A stretch of DNA of 47,530 bases, taken from an uncultured Acidobacteriota bacterium (lineage in GTDB: Bacteria; Acidobacteriota; Blastocatellia; RBC074). Both the position numbers and the translations under genes were made by a program. Below are positions 10,857-18,510 of the stretch, one piece after another. The notes beneath the pieces were generated by a model. That model did not search any database. It was given only the letters and a program-made list of their open reading frames with translations, and was not told the origin of the DNA. The stretch spans positions 102,883 through 150,412 of the forward strand of contig CADECP010000018.1 in assembly GCA_902825875.1 (NCBI GenBank). The letters are read 5' to 3'. Every line of letters starts with the position of its first letter. The first letter of the stretch is position 1.

Positions 10857-11252
10857 TTAAACAAACCACAAAGCAAGAATGGCTACGCCGCCAAGATCGG
10901 CAAATTTCACGACGGCTTCCAGTGCTTTTGCTTCCAAGCTGTGCTCCTGATGTAGATAGCAGTTGGCGAGTAATTCAATTACCGATGATTTAGCGTTGCT
11001 CGCTTTGGCGAGCCAGGATTGCCTTTCAAGCTCTAAACTGACGCAACCTTCTTGGTGACAGGGAATTCTTGCCGAATGCGCCAAAAATGATCGAACTGCT
11101 GAAACCTTGCGGCGCGCAGATGCACTCACCTTCGTCGAAATAAGGTTTATCCACACTCAAACACACGAAGCCGGAAAAGAAACTGCACTCCGGCTTCGTG
11201 CTTTTTGCGTTTTTGGTTGTGAATTCACCACCCATCAATTCGGAGGAAAACA
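10857..11252. other. 396-bp stretch without a convincing gene
   Basis: Minus-strand frames are open for up to 99 codons, one of them directly abutting the TIGR03437 remnant, but none shows a family motif, ribosome site or compositional support. The only clear structure is a plus-strand hairpin with T-runs at 11164-11214. A GGAGGA ribosome site for the permease gene lies at 11242-11247. The rest may be decayed sequence of the broken gene or encode an unrecognised small RNA. Confidence 0.5.
11164..11214 (+). terminator. Intrinsic-terminator-like hairpin upstream of the ADOP gene
   Basis: Perfect 11-bp stem CACGAAGCCGG (11164-11174) with CCGGCTTCGTG (11190-11200), followed by CTTTTTGCGTTTTT. 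It is oriented to stop plus-strand transcription although no plus-strand gene precedes it, so it may end an unseen small RNA or act as an attenuator for the permease gene 38 bp downstream. Confidence 0.6.
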
Positions 11253-13688
11253 ATGGAAACTCTGCTGCAGGATTTGCGATTCGGTTTTCGCACGCTGGCC
11301 AAAAGCCCTGGCTTTGCCGTTGTCGCTTTGCTGACGCTGGCTTTGGGCATTGGAGCCAACAGCGCCATTTTCAGCGTCGTCAACGCCATTTTGTTGCGAC
11401 CGCTGGCGTACAAAAATCCTGACCAGTTGGTGCTGGTCAATCACAACTACCAGAAAATCAACTTGAAGGCGTCGGTTTCGGCTTTTGGTTACGCGCATTA
11501 CCGCGACAACGCCAAATCGTTTGAAAGTATTGCTGCGCTGACCGACTGGCCTGCCAACCTGACGGGGCAGGGCGAACCGGAACGTTTAACCGGGCAAACC
11601 GTGACGGCGAATTTTTTTGAGTTGCTGGGAGCCAGTGCCGCGCAAGGAAGAACGTTTGCCGTCGGCGAAGATTCCGAAGGCAAAAATCGAGTGGTGGTGT
11701 TGAGTCACGGATTTTGGCAGCGACGGTTTGGCGGCGACCAAAGCATTCTGAACAAACCGCTGTCGCTGAACGGCGAAAATTACACCGTCGTGGGCATCAT
11801 GCCGCCGAGTTTCCAATATGGCCGCGAAATCGGAATGATCGTGGATTTGTGGGCGCCGATAGTTTTCACGCCGGAACAGCTTTCTCCAAACAGTTTGACC
11901 AGCGAATTTTTGTCGGTGATGGGGCGGTTGCGAGCCGGATTTTCACAAGAACAAGCACAAGCCGAGATGAAAAACATCGCTTCGAACCTGCGCCAGCAAT
12001 ACATGCAGGGAGCCGATGCCACTAACTGGGATTTGATGCTGACTTCGTTTCGCCAACAGGTCGTCGGCGACATCAGCACCATGTTGTGGATCGTCATGTT
12101 GGTCGTAGGTTTCGTGTTGTTGATCGCCTGTGCCAACGTGGCGAATTTGTTGTTGGCTCGTGCAGCAGGAAGGCAAAAAGAAATCGCAGTCCGCACCGCG
12201 CTCGGAGCCGGACGCTGGCGCATCATTCGCCAATTGCTGACCGAAAGCGTGTTGCTTTCTGTCGTCGGCGGAGCTTTCGGGTTGCTGATCGGATATTGGG
12301 GCGTCAAGGCGCTGGTTTCGCTGAACGAAGATCGCATTCCGCGCGCCAACGAAATCAGCTTGGATTGGAAAGTGTTGCTGTTCACCTTTGGCGTTTCGAT
12401 TGTCACGGGCGTTTTGTTCGGAATCGTTCCCGCGTTGCAAACCACCAAAAACGACCTGCACGAAACTTTGAAAGAAGGCGGGCGCAGCGGTTCTGCCGCA
12501 ACCAAACAATGGATTCGCAGTTCGTTGGTGGTTGTCGAAATCGCATTGGCGTTGGCCGTGCTGGTCGGAGCCGGTTTGCTGGTGAAAAGTTTTCTGCACG
12601 TCCAGCAGGTCAACCCAGGTTTCAATCCCGAAGGTTTGTTGACCATGCATTTGTCGCTGCCGATGACGAAATACAGCGAGGCTCCGCAGCGCGCCAACTT
12701 GTACAAACAGATCATCAACGATGTTCGTTCGTTGCCCGGAGTTCAATCGGTCGGAGCGGTTTCCGTCCTGCCGTTGAGCGGCGGCGGATCGAGCGGCAGT
12801 TTTCGCATCGAAGGCCGCGACGTTCCGCAAGGTCAGTCTTCGCCGCACGGAGCGCGCTGGGCTGCGACGCCGGATTATTTCAAAACGATGGGAATTCCGC
12901 TGATTCGTGGCCGTTACTTTGAAGAGCGCGACACTGCCGAAGCCGCTCAAGTCGCCATCATTGACCAGTCGCTGGCGAACAAGTATTGGCCGAACGAAGA
13001 CCCCGTGGGCAAGCGAATCGTTTTCGACGGCACAAGGGAAAAACCGAATTGGCGCGAAATCGTAGGCATCGTCGGCCACGTCAAACACACCGACCTGGAA
13101 GGCGAATCGCGCGCGCAGTATTACATGCCGCACCAACAGCGCCCGCAACCCAGAATGGCTTTGGTCATTCGCACGGCGAACGATCCGAACAGCTTGGCAG
13201 GATCGGTTCGCGGCATCATCAAATCCGCCGACTCTGACTTGCCGGTGTTTCGCGTTCGCACGATGGATCAATTCGTCGCGGATTCAATGATCCAACGGCG
13301 ATTTGCCTTGTTGCTGATCTGCATCTTCGCCTGCCTGGCGCTGCTGCTTTCGGCGATTGGGTTGTACGGAGTAATGGCTTATTCGGTGACTCAGCGAACG
13401 CACGAACTCGGCTTGCGAATGGCGCTCGGCGCGCAGGCATCGGACGTTTTGAAGCTGGTCGTGAAGCAGGGGATGTTGCTGGCGGTCGTAGGGCTGGGGA
13501 TTGGCGTGGTTGGCGCAATTTTCCTCAGCCGATTGATGAAGACCATGCTCTTCAACGTCAGCGCCACCGATCCGCTGGTATTTGTCGGCATCGCTTTAAT
13601 CCTGGCTGCCGTAGCCTTGCTGGCCTGCTTTGTTCCGGCTCGTCGCGCGACGAAAGTTGATCCGATGGTCGCGCTTCGCTACGAGTAA
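11253..13688 (+). CDS. ADOP-type ABC permease (MacB/FtsX family)
   Basis: 811 residues, start fixed by GGAGGAAAACA-ATG. The opening METLLQDLRFGFRTLAKSPG and LALGIGANSAIFSVVNA is the signature of the acidobacterial duplicated orphan permease family. Order: first helix, MacB-like periplasmic core (about 45-260), three-helix FtsX domain (about 285-400), a second helix and second periplasmic core (about 425-640), second FtsX domain (about 690-805) ending in PARRATKVDPMVALRYE. MacB-like transporters act as mechanotransmission machines coupled to a cytoplasmic ATPase; here, as is usual for ADOPs, no ATPase gene is adjacent. Substrate unknown. It is a stand-alone unit: terminator-like hairpins flank it on both sides. 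Confidence 0.95.
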   Translation: METLLQDLRFGFRTLAKSPGFAVVALLTLALGIGANSAIFSVVNAILLRPLAYKNPDQLVLVNHNYQKINLKASVSAFGYAHYRDNAKSFESIAALTDWPANLTGQGEPERLTGQTVTANFFELLGASAAQGRTFAVGEDSEGKNRVVVLSHGFWQRRFGGDQSILNKPLSLNGENYTVVGIMPPSFQYGREIGMIVDLWAPIVFTPEQLSPNSLTSEFLSVMGRLRAGFSQEQAQAEMKNIASNLRQQYMQGADATNWDLMLTSFRQQVVGDISTMLWIVMLVVGFVLLIACANVANLLLARAAGRQKEIAVRTALGAGRWRIIRQLLTESVLLSVVGGAFGLLIGYWGVKALVSLNEDRIPRANEISLDWKVLLFTFGVSIVTGVLFGIVPALQTTKNDLHETLKEGGRSGSAATKQWIRSSLVVVEIALALAVLVGAGLLVKSFLHVQQVNPGFNPEGLLTMHLSLPMTKYSEAPQRANLYKQIINDVRSLPGVQSVGAVSVLPLSGGGSSGSFRIEGRDVPQGQSSPHGARWAATPDYFKTMGIPLIRGRYFEERDTAEAAQVAIIDQSLANKYWPNEDPVGKRIVFDGTREKPNWREIVGIVGHVKHTDLEGESRAQYYMPHQQRPQPRMALVIRTANDPNSLAGSVRGIIKSADSDLPVFRVRTMDQFVADSMIQRRFALLLICIFACLALLLSAIGLYGVMAYSVTQRTHELGLRMALGAQASDVLKLVVKQGMLLAVVGLGIGVVGAIFLSRLMKTMLFNVSATDPLVFVGIALILAAVALLACFVPARRATKVDPMVALRYE

Positions 13689-13714
13689 ACATTGCCAACT
13701 ACGGTTTGCAGATC

Positions 13715-13754
13715 GCGGATTGCGGATTCGATTGAGTCTGCAATCCGCTTTTTT
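13715..13754 (+). terminator. Rho-independent terminator after the ADOP gene
   Basis: Stem GCGGATTGCGGA (13715-13726) pairs with TCTGCAATCCGC (13737-13748) with one G-U pair, followed directly by six T residues. It lies 26 bp after the permease stop codon. Confidence 0.88.
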
Positions 13755-13773
13755 GTTGAGGCAAACTTTCCGC

Positions 13774-13861
13774 GGTACGGAACCGGGAGCGGTAGCGACC
13801 GGGTTGGCTTGAAGTAATGCCCACGAAAGTATCCAGTCGCTACCGCTCCTGGTTCCGTACC
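13774..13861. repeat. Inverted pair of a dispersed 26-bp repeat
   Basis: The 26-bp unit (GGTACGGAACCGGGAGCGGT plus AGCGAC) at 13774-13799 occurs inverted at 13836-13861 with one mismatch and again at 16719-16744. The pair forms a long stem between the ADOP terminator and the asparaginase gene. This is a REP-like dispersed family. Confidence 0.8.
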
Positions 13862-13968
13862 GAATTACGCACAGTCTTCGCTTATCTTGTTGCAGTGCAG
13901 CCCATTCAGTATTATCGCCACCAATCCGTTCGGTTGGCCTAAAAAAATTGTCGAGGAGAATGATTGAG

Positions 13969-14946
13969 ATGAAACCACGTCTGGCTACCTTCTTCACCGG
14001 CGGCACGATTTCGATGCGGATTGATCCCGCGACGGGCGGAGCGATTCCTATGCTTTCGGGCGAAGAGATCATCGCGCAGGTTCCCGGTTTGAATGATCTG
14101 GCGGACTTCGATCTGGTGAATTTTGACCGCTTGCCGGGGCCGCATTGGACGCCGCAGCGGATGATGGAACTCGCCCGTGCAGTCAGGGAAAAACTCCGCG
14201 ATGAACGAATCGTCGGCGCGGTGGTCACGCACGGAACCGACACGCTGGAAGAAACGGCTTATTTTCTCGACTTGGTTTTGGACACAGACAAACCCGTCGT
14301 TTTCATCGGCGCGATGCGGAACAGTTCGGAACTCAGTTGGGACGGGCCGGAAAATCTGGCGGCGGCGGTTCGAGTCGCCATCGAACCCGAAGCGCGCGGA
14401 CTTGGCGTAGTCGTCGCCATGAATTCGCAGATCATCTCCGCCGCCGAAGTCACCAAAACGCACACAGAATCCACAGACACTTTCCAAAGCCGCGATTTCG
14501 GCGCGATGGGTTACGTGGACAAAGACCGCGTGATCGTCATGCGGCGACCTTTTGAGCGCGAACACATTCTGACCGACAACGTCGAATCGCGCGTGGACAT
14601 CATCAAGATGTTTGCCGGAGCCGATGGCCGCTTCATTGATTTCGCCGTCGGCGAAGGCGCGCGCGGTTTGGTCATCGAAGGCTTGGGGCGCGGCAACGTA
14701 ACGATTTCGGCGATGGCCGCCATTCAACGAGCGATTCAGGTCGGATTGCCCGTGGTCATCACTTCGCGCTGTCCGCGCGGGCGCGTGCTGGATACTTACG
14801 CTTACGAAGGCGCGGGAAAACCGCTTCGCCGCGCCGGAGCGATTTTGGGCGGAATGCTTCCCAGCCACAAAGCACGCATCAAATTGATGCTGGCGCTCGG
14901 CGCGGGTTGGAGCGTTGACCAGATTCGAGAATCGTTCGAGCAATAA
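13969..14946 (+). CDS. L-asparaginase
   Basis: 325 residues. The start is the ATG at 13969, which sits 10 nt from a GAGGAG ribosome site; the ATG at 13960 is too close to it. The enzyme hydrolyses L-asparagine to aspartate and ammonia. Both threonine motifs are present: TFFTGGTIS with nucleophile Thr10, and THGTDTLEETAY with Thr90-Asp91. The downstream AMRNSSELSWDGPENL segment also fits the family. No signal peptide is visible, which points to a cytoplasmic type I-like enzyme, though L-asparaginase and glutaminase-asparaginase activity cannot be told apart here. It appears monocistronic, with repeats on both sides. Confidence 0.93.
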   Translation: MKPRLATFFTGGTISMRIDPATGGAIPMLSGEEIIAQVPGLNDLADFDLVNFDRLPGPHWTPQRMMELARAVREKLRDERIVGAVVTHGTDTLEETAYFLDLVLDTDKPVVFIGAMRNSSELSWDGPENLAAAVRVAIEPEARGLGVVVAMNSQIISAAEVTKTHTESTDTFQSRDFGAMGYVDKDRVIVMRRPFEREHILTDNVESRVDIIKMFAGADGRFIDFAVGEGARGLVIEGLGRGNVTISAMAAIQRAIQVGLPVVITSRCPRGRVLDTYAYEGAGKPLRRAGAILGGMLPSHKARIKLMLALGAGWSVDQIRESFEQ

Positions 14947-14971
14947 ATCAAAAGTAGTTGCTTGGTCTTTT

Positions 14972-15084
14972 CGCCGCGATAGCGGCGTTTGAATTTAGCC
15001 GTGGGTTTTCAATCCACGGTAGGGTGCGAAATTTTCTCCGCGTCGCGTCAGCGACGTTTGAATTCAGTCGTCGCTAACGCGACG
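14972..15084. repeat. Four-hairpin repeat element, copy A
   Basis: Successive hairpins: CGCCGC-gata-GCGGCG (14972-14987), CCGTGG...CCACGG (14999-15019), CGTCGC-gtca-GCGACG (15041-15056) and CGTCGC-taac-GCGACG (15069-15084). The linkers (TTTGAATTTAG, TTTTCAA, GGTAGGGTGC, TTTTCTCCG) closely match those of the element at 21373-21565, while the stem sequences differ. It fills the gap between asparaginase and exosortase genes. Confidence 0.75.
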
Positions 15085-15118
15085 AAAAGGCTGAGCCGCA
15101 ATAACACTTCTGTCCAGA

Positions 15119-16702
15119 GTGCGGCGCTTGCTTCAAACAAATTCACATAGTCCAAAACAATCGTTTAGATTTATCACCTGCGGAGCCATGTTGGTTTTGG
15201 CCTGGCTGGCGGTTTATCACGACGTGATTCGCCGATTGGTGGATGATTGGTGGGTGGATGAAAACTACTCGCACGGATTTTTGATCCCGCTTATCAGCGG
15301 ATACGCCATCTGGGAAAAACGGAAAACGCTTCCGGCTTTTCCAGTCGAACCTCGTTGGCTGGCTGGTGGCGCGTTGATGGCGTTGTCGGCTTTGCTGCTG
15401 TTTGCCGGAGTGATGGGCGCGGAGTTGTACATCACACGGCTGTCGCTGGTGCTGTCTCTGGTCGGGCTGACGGTTTATTTCGGCGGATTCGTTTGGTTGC
15501 GGCAATTGAGCTTTCCGCTTGGGGTGTTGTTGTTCGCTCTGCCAATCCCCAACATCGTCTTCAATCAAATCGCTTTTCCTCTGCAATTGATCGCGTCGGA
15601 TTTTGCTACGCGAGCGATCAAACTCTTCGGCATTCCCGCCTTGCGCGAAGGCAACGTCATCGAACTGGCGCAAATGAAACTGCAAGTTGTCGAAGCGTGC
15701 AGCGGCATTCGGTCGCTGGTGACGCTGACGGCTTTGGCTGTGGTGTATGCCTACTTTTTTGAATCGAAATGGTGGCGGCGAATCGTGTTGGTGGCGGCGG
15801 TGATTCCGATTGCGATTCTGGCCAATGCGGCGCGCGTGACGCTGACCGGCGTGCTGGCTCATCAAAAAGGAGTTCAAGCCGCCGAAGGGTTTTTGCACAG
15901 CTTTTCGGGCTTGGCAGTGTTTGCGATTGCAGTGGCCTTGTTGCTGCTGCTCGCTCAGGCGTTGAATCTGGCAGAAAGAAAGTTTTCTCCCACGAAGGCA
16001 CACGAAGAAAACACGAAGGAAACAAGAAGCGATCATGAAAATCTTTCTGACGCTTTGCCTGGCTTCGAGAGAAAACGGTTTTGGCCAATGCTGGCTGCTT
16101 TGTTGGTGATGGCAGGCTGCACGATTTACCTGATGCAATCCGCCAAACGCGAACAAGTCCCGCCCAGAACTTCGCTGGCGGAGTTTCCTGCCGAACTTGG
16201 CGCGTGGCGGCAAATCGAATCGCAAACGCTGAACGAACGCACCGAGCGCGAGTTGAATGCGGATGAATATCTTTCGCGGACTTATTCAAACGGGCAGGCT
16301 TATGCTTATTTGTTCATTGCCTGGCACAACAGCCAGCGTCATCGCCAGACTTTTCATTCGCCGCAAAACTGCATTCCCGGAGCCGGTTGGACGTTAGGTG
16401 TTTACCGCTTGCACCAGTTGAAAGCATCCGCTGAAGCCAACGAATACTTGATTGAAAAAGACGGCGTGCGGATGTTGGCGCTGTATTGGTATCAGGGACG
16501 TGGCAAATTGATCGCTGGTGAATATCGCGCGCGGTTGGACACGATCCGAGACGCCGTTTGGCTGGGGCGAACCGATGGCGCTTTGGTGCGTGTGATTGTG
16601 CCAATGGGCAAAGACGATAATGCGGAAGCGTTTGCCCGAACTGCCGTGCTGGATTTTTCGCAAAGGCTATTGTCGTTGCTGCCCGATTACATTCCGAACT
16701 GA
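15119..16702 (+). CDS. Exosortase-EpsI fusion protein
   Basis: 527 residues if started at the GTG at 15119; the start is uncertain because no ribosome site is visible, but an upstream start is needed to complete the first membrane helix. Residues 20-285 are an eight-helix exosortase with NYSHGF near 49 and the catalytic triad EACSGIRS (Cys194), NAARVTLTG (Arg239) and LHSFSG (His260). A charged linker (about 286-320) leads to another membrane helix and a periplasmic EpsI domain (about 350-525) with HSPQNCIPGAGW (His413, Cys418). Exosortases cleave PEP-CTERM-like sorting signals and are tied to exopolysaccharide production. No PEP-CTERM protein is seen in the window; the glycan operon begins 9 kb downstream. 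Confidence 0.92.
   Translation: MRRLLQTNSHSPKQSFRFITCGAMLVLAWLAVYHDVIRRLVDDWWVDENYSHGFLIPLISGYAIWEKRKTLPAFPVEPRWLAGGALMALSALLLFAGVMGAELYITRLSLVLSLVGLTVYFGGFVWLRQLSFPLGVLLFALPIPNIVFNQIAFPLQLIASDFATRAIKLFGIPALREGNVIELAQMKLQVVEACSGIRSLVTLTALAVVYAYFFESKWWRRIVLVAAVIPIAILANAARVTLTGVLAHQKGVQAAEGFLHSFSGLAVFAIAVALLLLLAQALNLAERKFSPTKAHEENTKETRSDHENLSDALPGFERKRFWPMLAALLVMAGCTIYLMQSAKREQVPPRTSLAEFPAELGAWRQIESQTLNERTERELNADEYLSRTYSNGQAYAYLFIAWHNSQRHRQTFHSPQNCIPGAGWTLGVYRLHQLKASAEANEYLIEKDGVRMLALYWYQGRGKLIAGEYRARLDTIRDAVWLGRTDGALVRVIVPMGKDDNAEAFARTAVLDFSQRLLSLLPDYIPN
15991..16021. repeat. Low-complexity CACGAAG repeat inside the exosortase-EpsI linker
   Basis: Three imperfect copies of (A)CACGAAGRMA in a row encode the hydrophilic linker between the two domains. 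The composition resembles intergenic repeat DNA rather than the surrounding coding sequence, and suggests that a former spacer was captured in frame when the two genes fused. Confidence 0.4.
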
Positions 16703-16718
16703 CCACGAAGCTTACCCT

Positions 16719-16744
16719 GTCGCTACCGCTCCCGGTTCCGTACC
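16719..16744. repeat. Third copy of the 26-bp dispersed repeat
   Basis: Identical to the inverted arm at 13836-13861 except one base (CTCCCGG versus CTCCTGG). It lies between the exosortase stop and the fabI start, flanked by a CCACGA/TCGTGG pair at 16703 and 16751. Confidence 0.8.
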
Positions 16745-16805
16745 GGTCGTGCTCGTGGTATCTTCAGCCATCAATAACCACAAACTTTCTGAGGGAGAAA
16801 ATTCA

Positions 16806-17585
16806 ATGTTGCTGGAAGGCAAAACAGGTTTAATTTTGGGCGTAGCCAACAAACACAGCATCGCCTGGGCGATTGCTCAATCGGTGGCGCGCGAAGGCGC
16901 TCGGCTGGCTTTCAATTACCAGGGCGAGCGGTTGAAAGAAAATGTCGAAGAGTTGGTAAAGACGCTGGACGGCGCAAAAGCCTATCAATGCGATGTCAGC
17001 AGCGATGACGAAATCGCGGCAATGATGAAGGGCGTCGAAGCCGATTTCGGCAAGCTGGATTTTTTGGTGCATTCGGTGGCTTACGCTCCGCGCGAAGAAC
17101 TGACCGGCGAATTCGTCAACACGTCGCGTGCCGGGTTTCAAACCGCGCTCGACATCAGCGCCTATTCGTTGGTGGCGACTTCGCGCGCGGCGTTGCCGTT
17201 GATGACCGAAGGCGGTTCGATCATCACGCTCAGTTATCTGGGAGCCGAACGGGTTGTGCCGCATTACAACGTCATGGGCGTTGCCAAAGCCGCGCTGGAA
17301 TCTTCGGTGCGATATCTGGCTTACGACCTGGGGCCGAAAGGCATTCGCGTCAATGCGATTTCAGCCGGGCCGATTCGCACGCTGGCGGCTCGCGGAGTTT
17401 CGGGAATTACCAAAATGGTAGATCGTCACCGCGAAATCGCTCCGTTGCGTAAAGCAACCGAACAAGCCGAAGTCGGCGACACAGCTTTGTATTTGCTCAG
17501 TTCGCTGGGACGCGGAGTCACCGGAGAAGTGATTTACGTGGACGGCGGTTACAACATCATCGGCACGGTGCTGCCGGTGGATTGA
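16806..17585 (+). CDS. fabI: Enoyl-[acyl-carrier-protein] reductase (NADH)
   Basis: 259 residues, start fixed by a GAGGGAG ribosome site 8 nt upstream of the ATG at 16806. FabI catalyses the last reductive step of fatty-acid elongation in the cytoplasm. It is a divergent short-chain dehydrogenase with nucleotide-binding GVANKHSIAWAIA (residues 12-24) and the catalytic Tyr144, Tyr154 and Lys161 in SYLGAERVVPHYNVMGVAK. The length matches the family (about 260). It is an isolated housekeeping gene between an exosortase and PTS genes. Confidence 0.97.
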   Translation: MLLEGKTGLILGVANKHSIAWAIAQSVAREGARLAFNYQGERLKENVEELVKTLDGAKAYQCDVSSDDEIAAMMKGVEADFGKLDFLVHSVAYAPREELTGEFVNTSRAGFQTALDISAYSLVATSRAALPLMTEGGSIITLSYLGAERVVPHYNVMGVAKAALESSVRYLAYDLGPKGIRVNAISAGPIRTLAARGVSGITKMVDRHREIAPLRKATEQAEVGDTALYLLSSLGRGVTGEVIYVDGGYNIIGTVLPVD

Positions 17586-17602
17586 CGTGTGATCGGAATT
17601 TC

Positions 17603-17729
17603 TCAACGCAAAGACGCAATGTGGCAAAAACGCAAAGCCAACATTTTGATGGCGACTGAAGGCGGTTACATAACGTCCTGTTGTCAAAAAAAGCCTTAGC
17701 GTCTTTGCTTCTTAGCGTCTTTGCGTTGA
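17603..17729. repeat. Inverted repeat flanking a short spacer (TCAACGCAAAGACGC)
   Basis: The 15-bp arm 17603-17617 is exactly complementary to 17715-17729, with an additional direct copy of AGCGTCTTTGC at 17698-17708. It fills the gap between fabI and the EIIA gene; no coding sequence is seen. Confidence 0.7.
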
Positions 17730-17751
17730 AACCAAGTTCAAGAGGTGCGTT

Positions 17752-18165
17752 ATGCCATTAGTCGGAGGGGTCGTCGTCACGCACGGAAATTTGGCCAATG
17801 AATTGGTCAGCGCGGCGGAAATCATCGTCGGAGACATTAATCACGTAACGGCGATTTCCATCGGCTGGCACGATGATGTCGAAGCCGCACGCGAACAAAT
17901 CGGCAAAGCCATCGAGCGCGTCAATCAGGGTGCGGGAGTTTTGGTATTGACCGATATGTTCGGCGGAACTCCGACCAATCTGGCCAGCACCTTTCTTGGC
18001 CGAGCGCCCATCGAAGTCGTCACGGGAGTCAACCTGCCGATGATTTTACGGCTGGCGGATCAACAACCCGATGAAACCCTGTCAGAAATTGCTCCGCGTG
18101 TCCGCGACCAGGGCAAAAACACGATTTATCTGGCCAGCGAAGTCCTCTCACCTGGCAAACAGTGA
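17752..18165 (+). CDS. PTS EIIA component, mannose family
   Basis: 137 residues, the size of a stand-alone EIIA-Man domain. GGVVVTHGNLANEL places the phospho-accepting histidine at His11, and VLTDMFGGTPTN is the conserved family segment. It would take phosphate from HPr in the cytoplasm. An AGAGGTG ribosome site precedes the ATG. No EIIB, EIIC or EIID gene follows, so it more likely serves a regulatory phosphorelay than sugar uptake, as in other bacteria with EIIA-Man/HPr/EI clusters (often with HprK and RapZ, which are not in this window). Confidence 0.94.
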   Translation: MPLVGGVVVTHGNLANELVSAAEIIVGDINHVTAISIGWHDDVEAAREQIGKAIERVNQGAGVLVLTDMFGGTPTNLASTFLGRAPIEVVTGVNLPMILRLADQQPDETLSEIAPRVRDQGKNTIYLASEVLSPGKQ

Positions 18166-18227
18166 AACTCACACGGCTGCATTTCTTTTGGCCGCATTTC
18201 GCAATCCACACCCCGCATTGAAAACAG

Positions 18228-18503
18228 ATGCAACAACGCACCGTGACAATTATCAATCGTCTGGGGCTGCATGCACGTGCGGCGGCAAAGCTGGTCAAGC
18301 TGGCCGCCAGGCATAAAAGCCGCATCACCCTGGCGCGTGCCGACGCGCCGCAAAAATCTGCCGACGCCAAAAGCATTTTCAGCGTTTTGCTGCTGGCGGC
18401 GACGCAGAACACTTCGATTGAAATCACTGTCGAAGGTTCCGACGAAGAATTGGCAATGGAAGCTTTGTGCCGTTTGATTGCCGATAAATTTGGCGAAGAG
18501 TGA
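18228..18503 (+). CDS. ptsH: Phosphocarrier protein HPr
   Basis: 91 residues. The active-site motif RLGLHARAAAKLV gives His15 as the EI-phosphorylated residue. The regulatory serine segment ADAKSIFSVLLLAA places Ser49 where Ser46 of classical HPr lies, so control by HPr kinase/phosphorylase is possible. It lies 62 bp after the EIIA gene and 7 bp before the EI gene, in one operon. Confidence 0.95.
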   Translation: MQQRTVTIINRLGLHARAAAKLVKLAARHKSRITLARADAPQKSADAKSIFSVLLLAATQNTSIEITVEGSDEELAMEALCRLIADKFGEE

Positions 18504-18510
18504 GGGACAG

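Noticed and set aside
11943..13271. 442-codon antisense open frame over the ADOP gene
   Set aside because: Antisense shadow: biased composition, no ribosome site or motif, opposite a well-supported permease.
13939..14943. 334-codon antisense open frame over asparaginase
   Set aside because: Opposite a gene with intact catalytic motifs; composition is typical of antisense frames.
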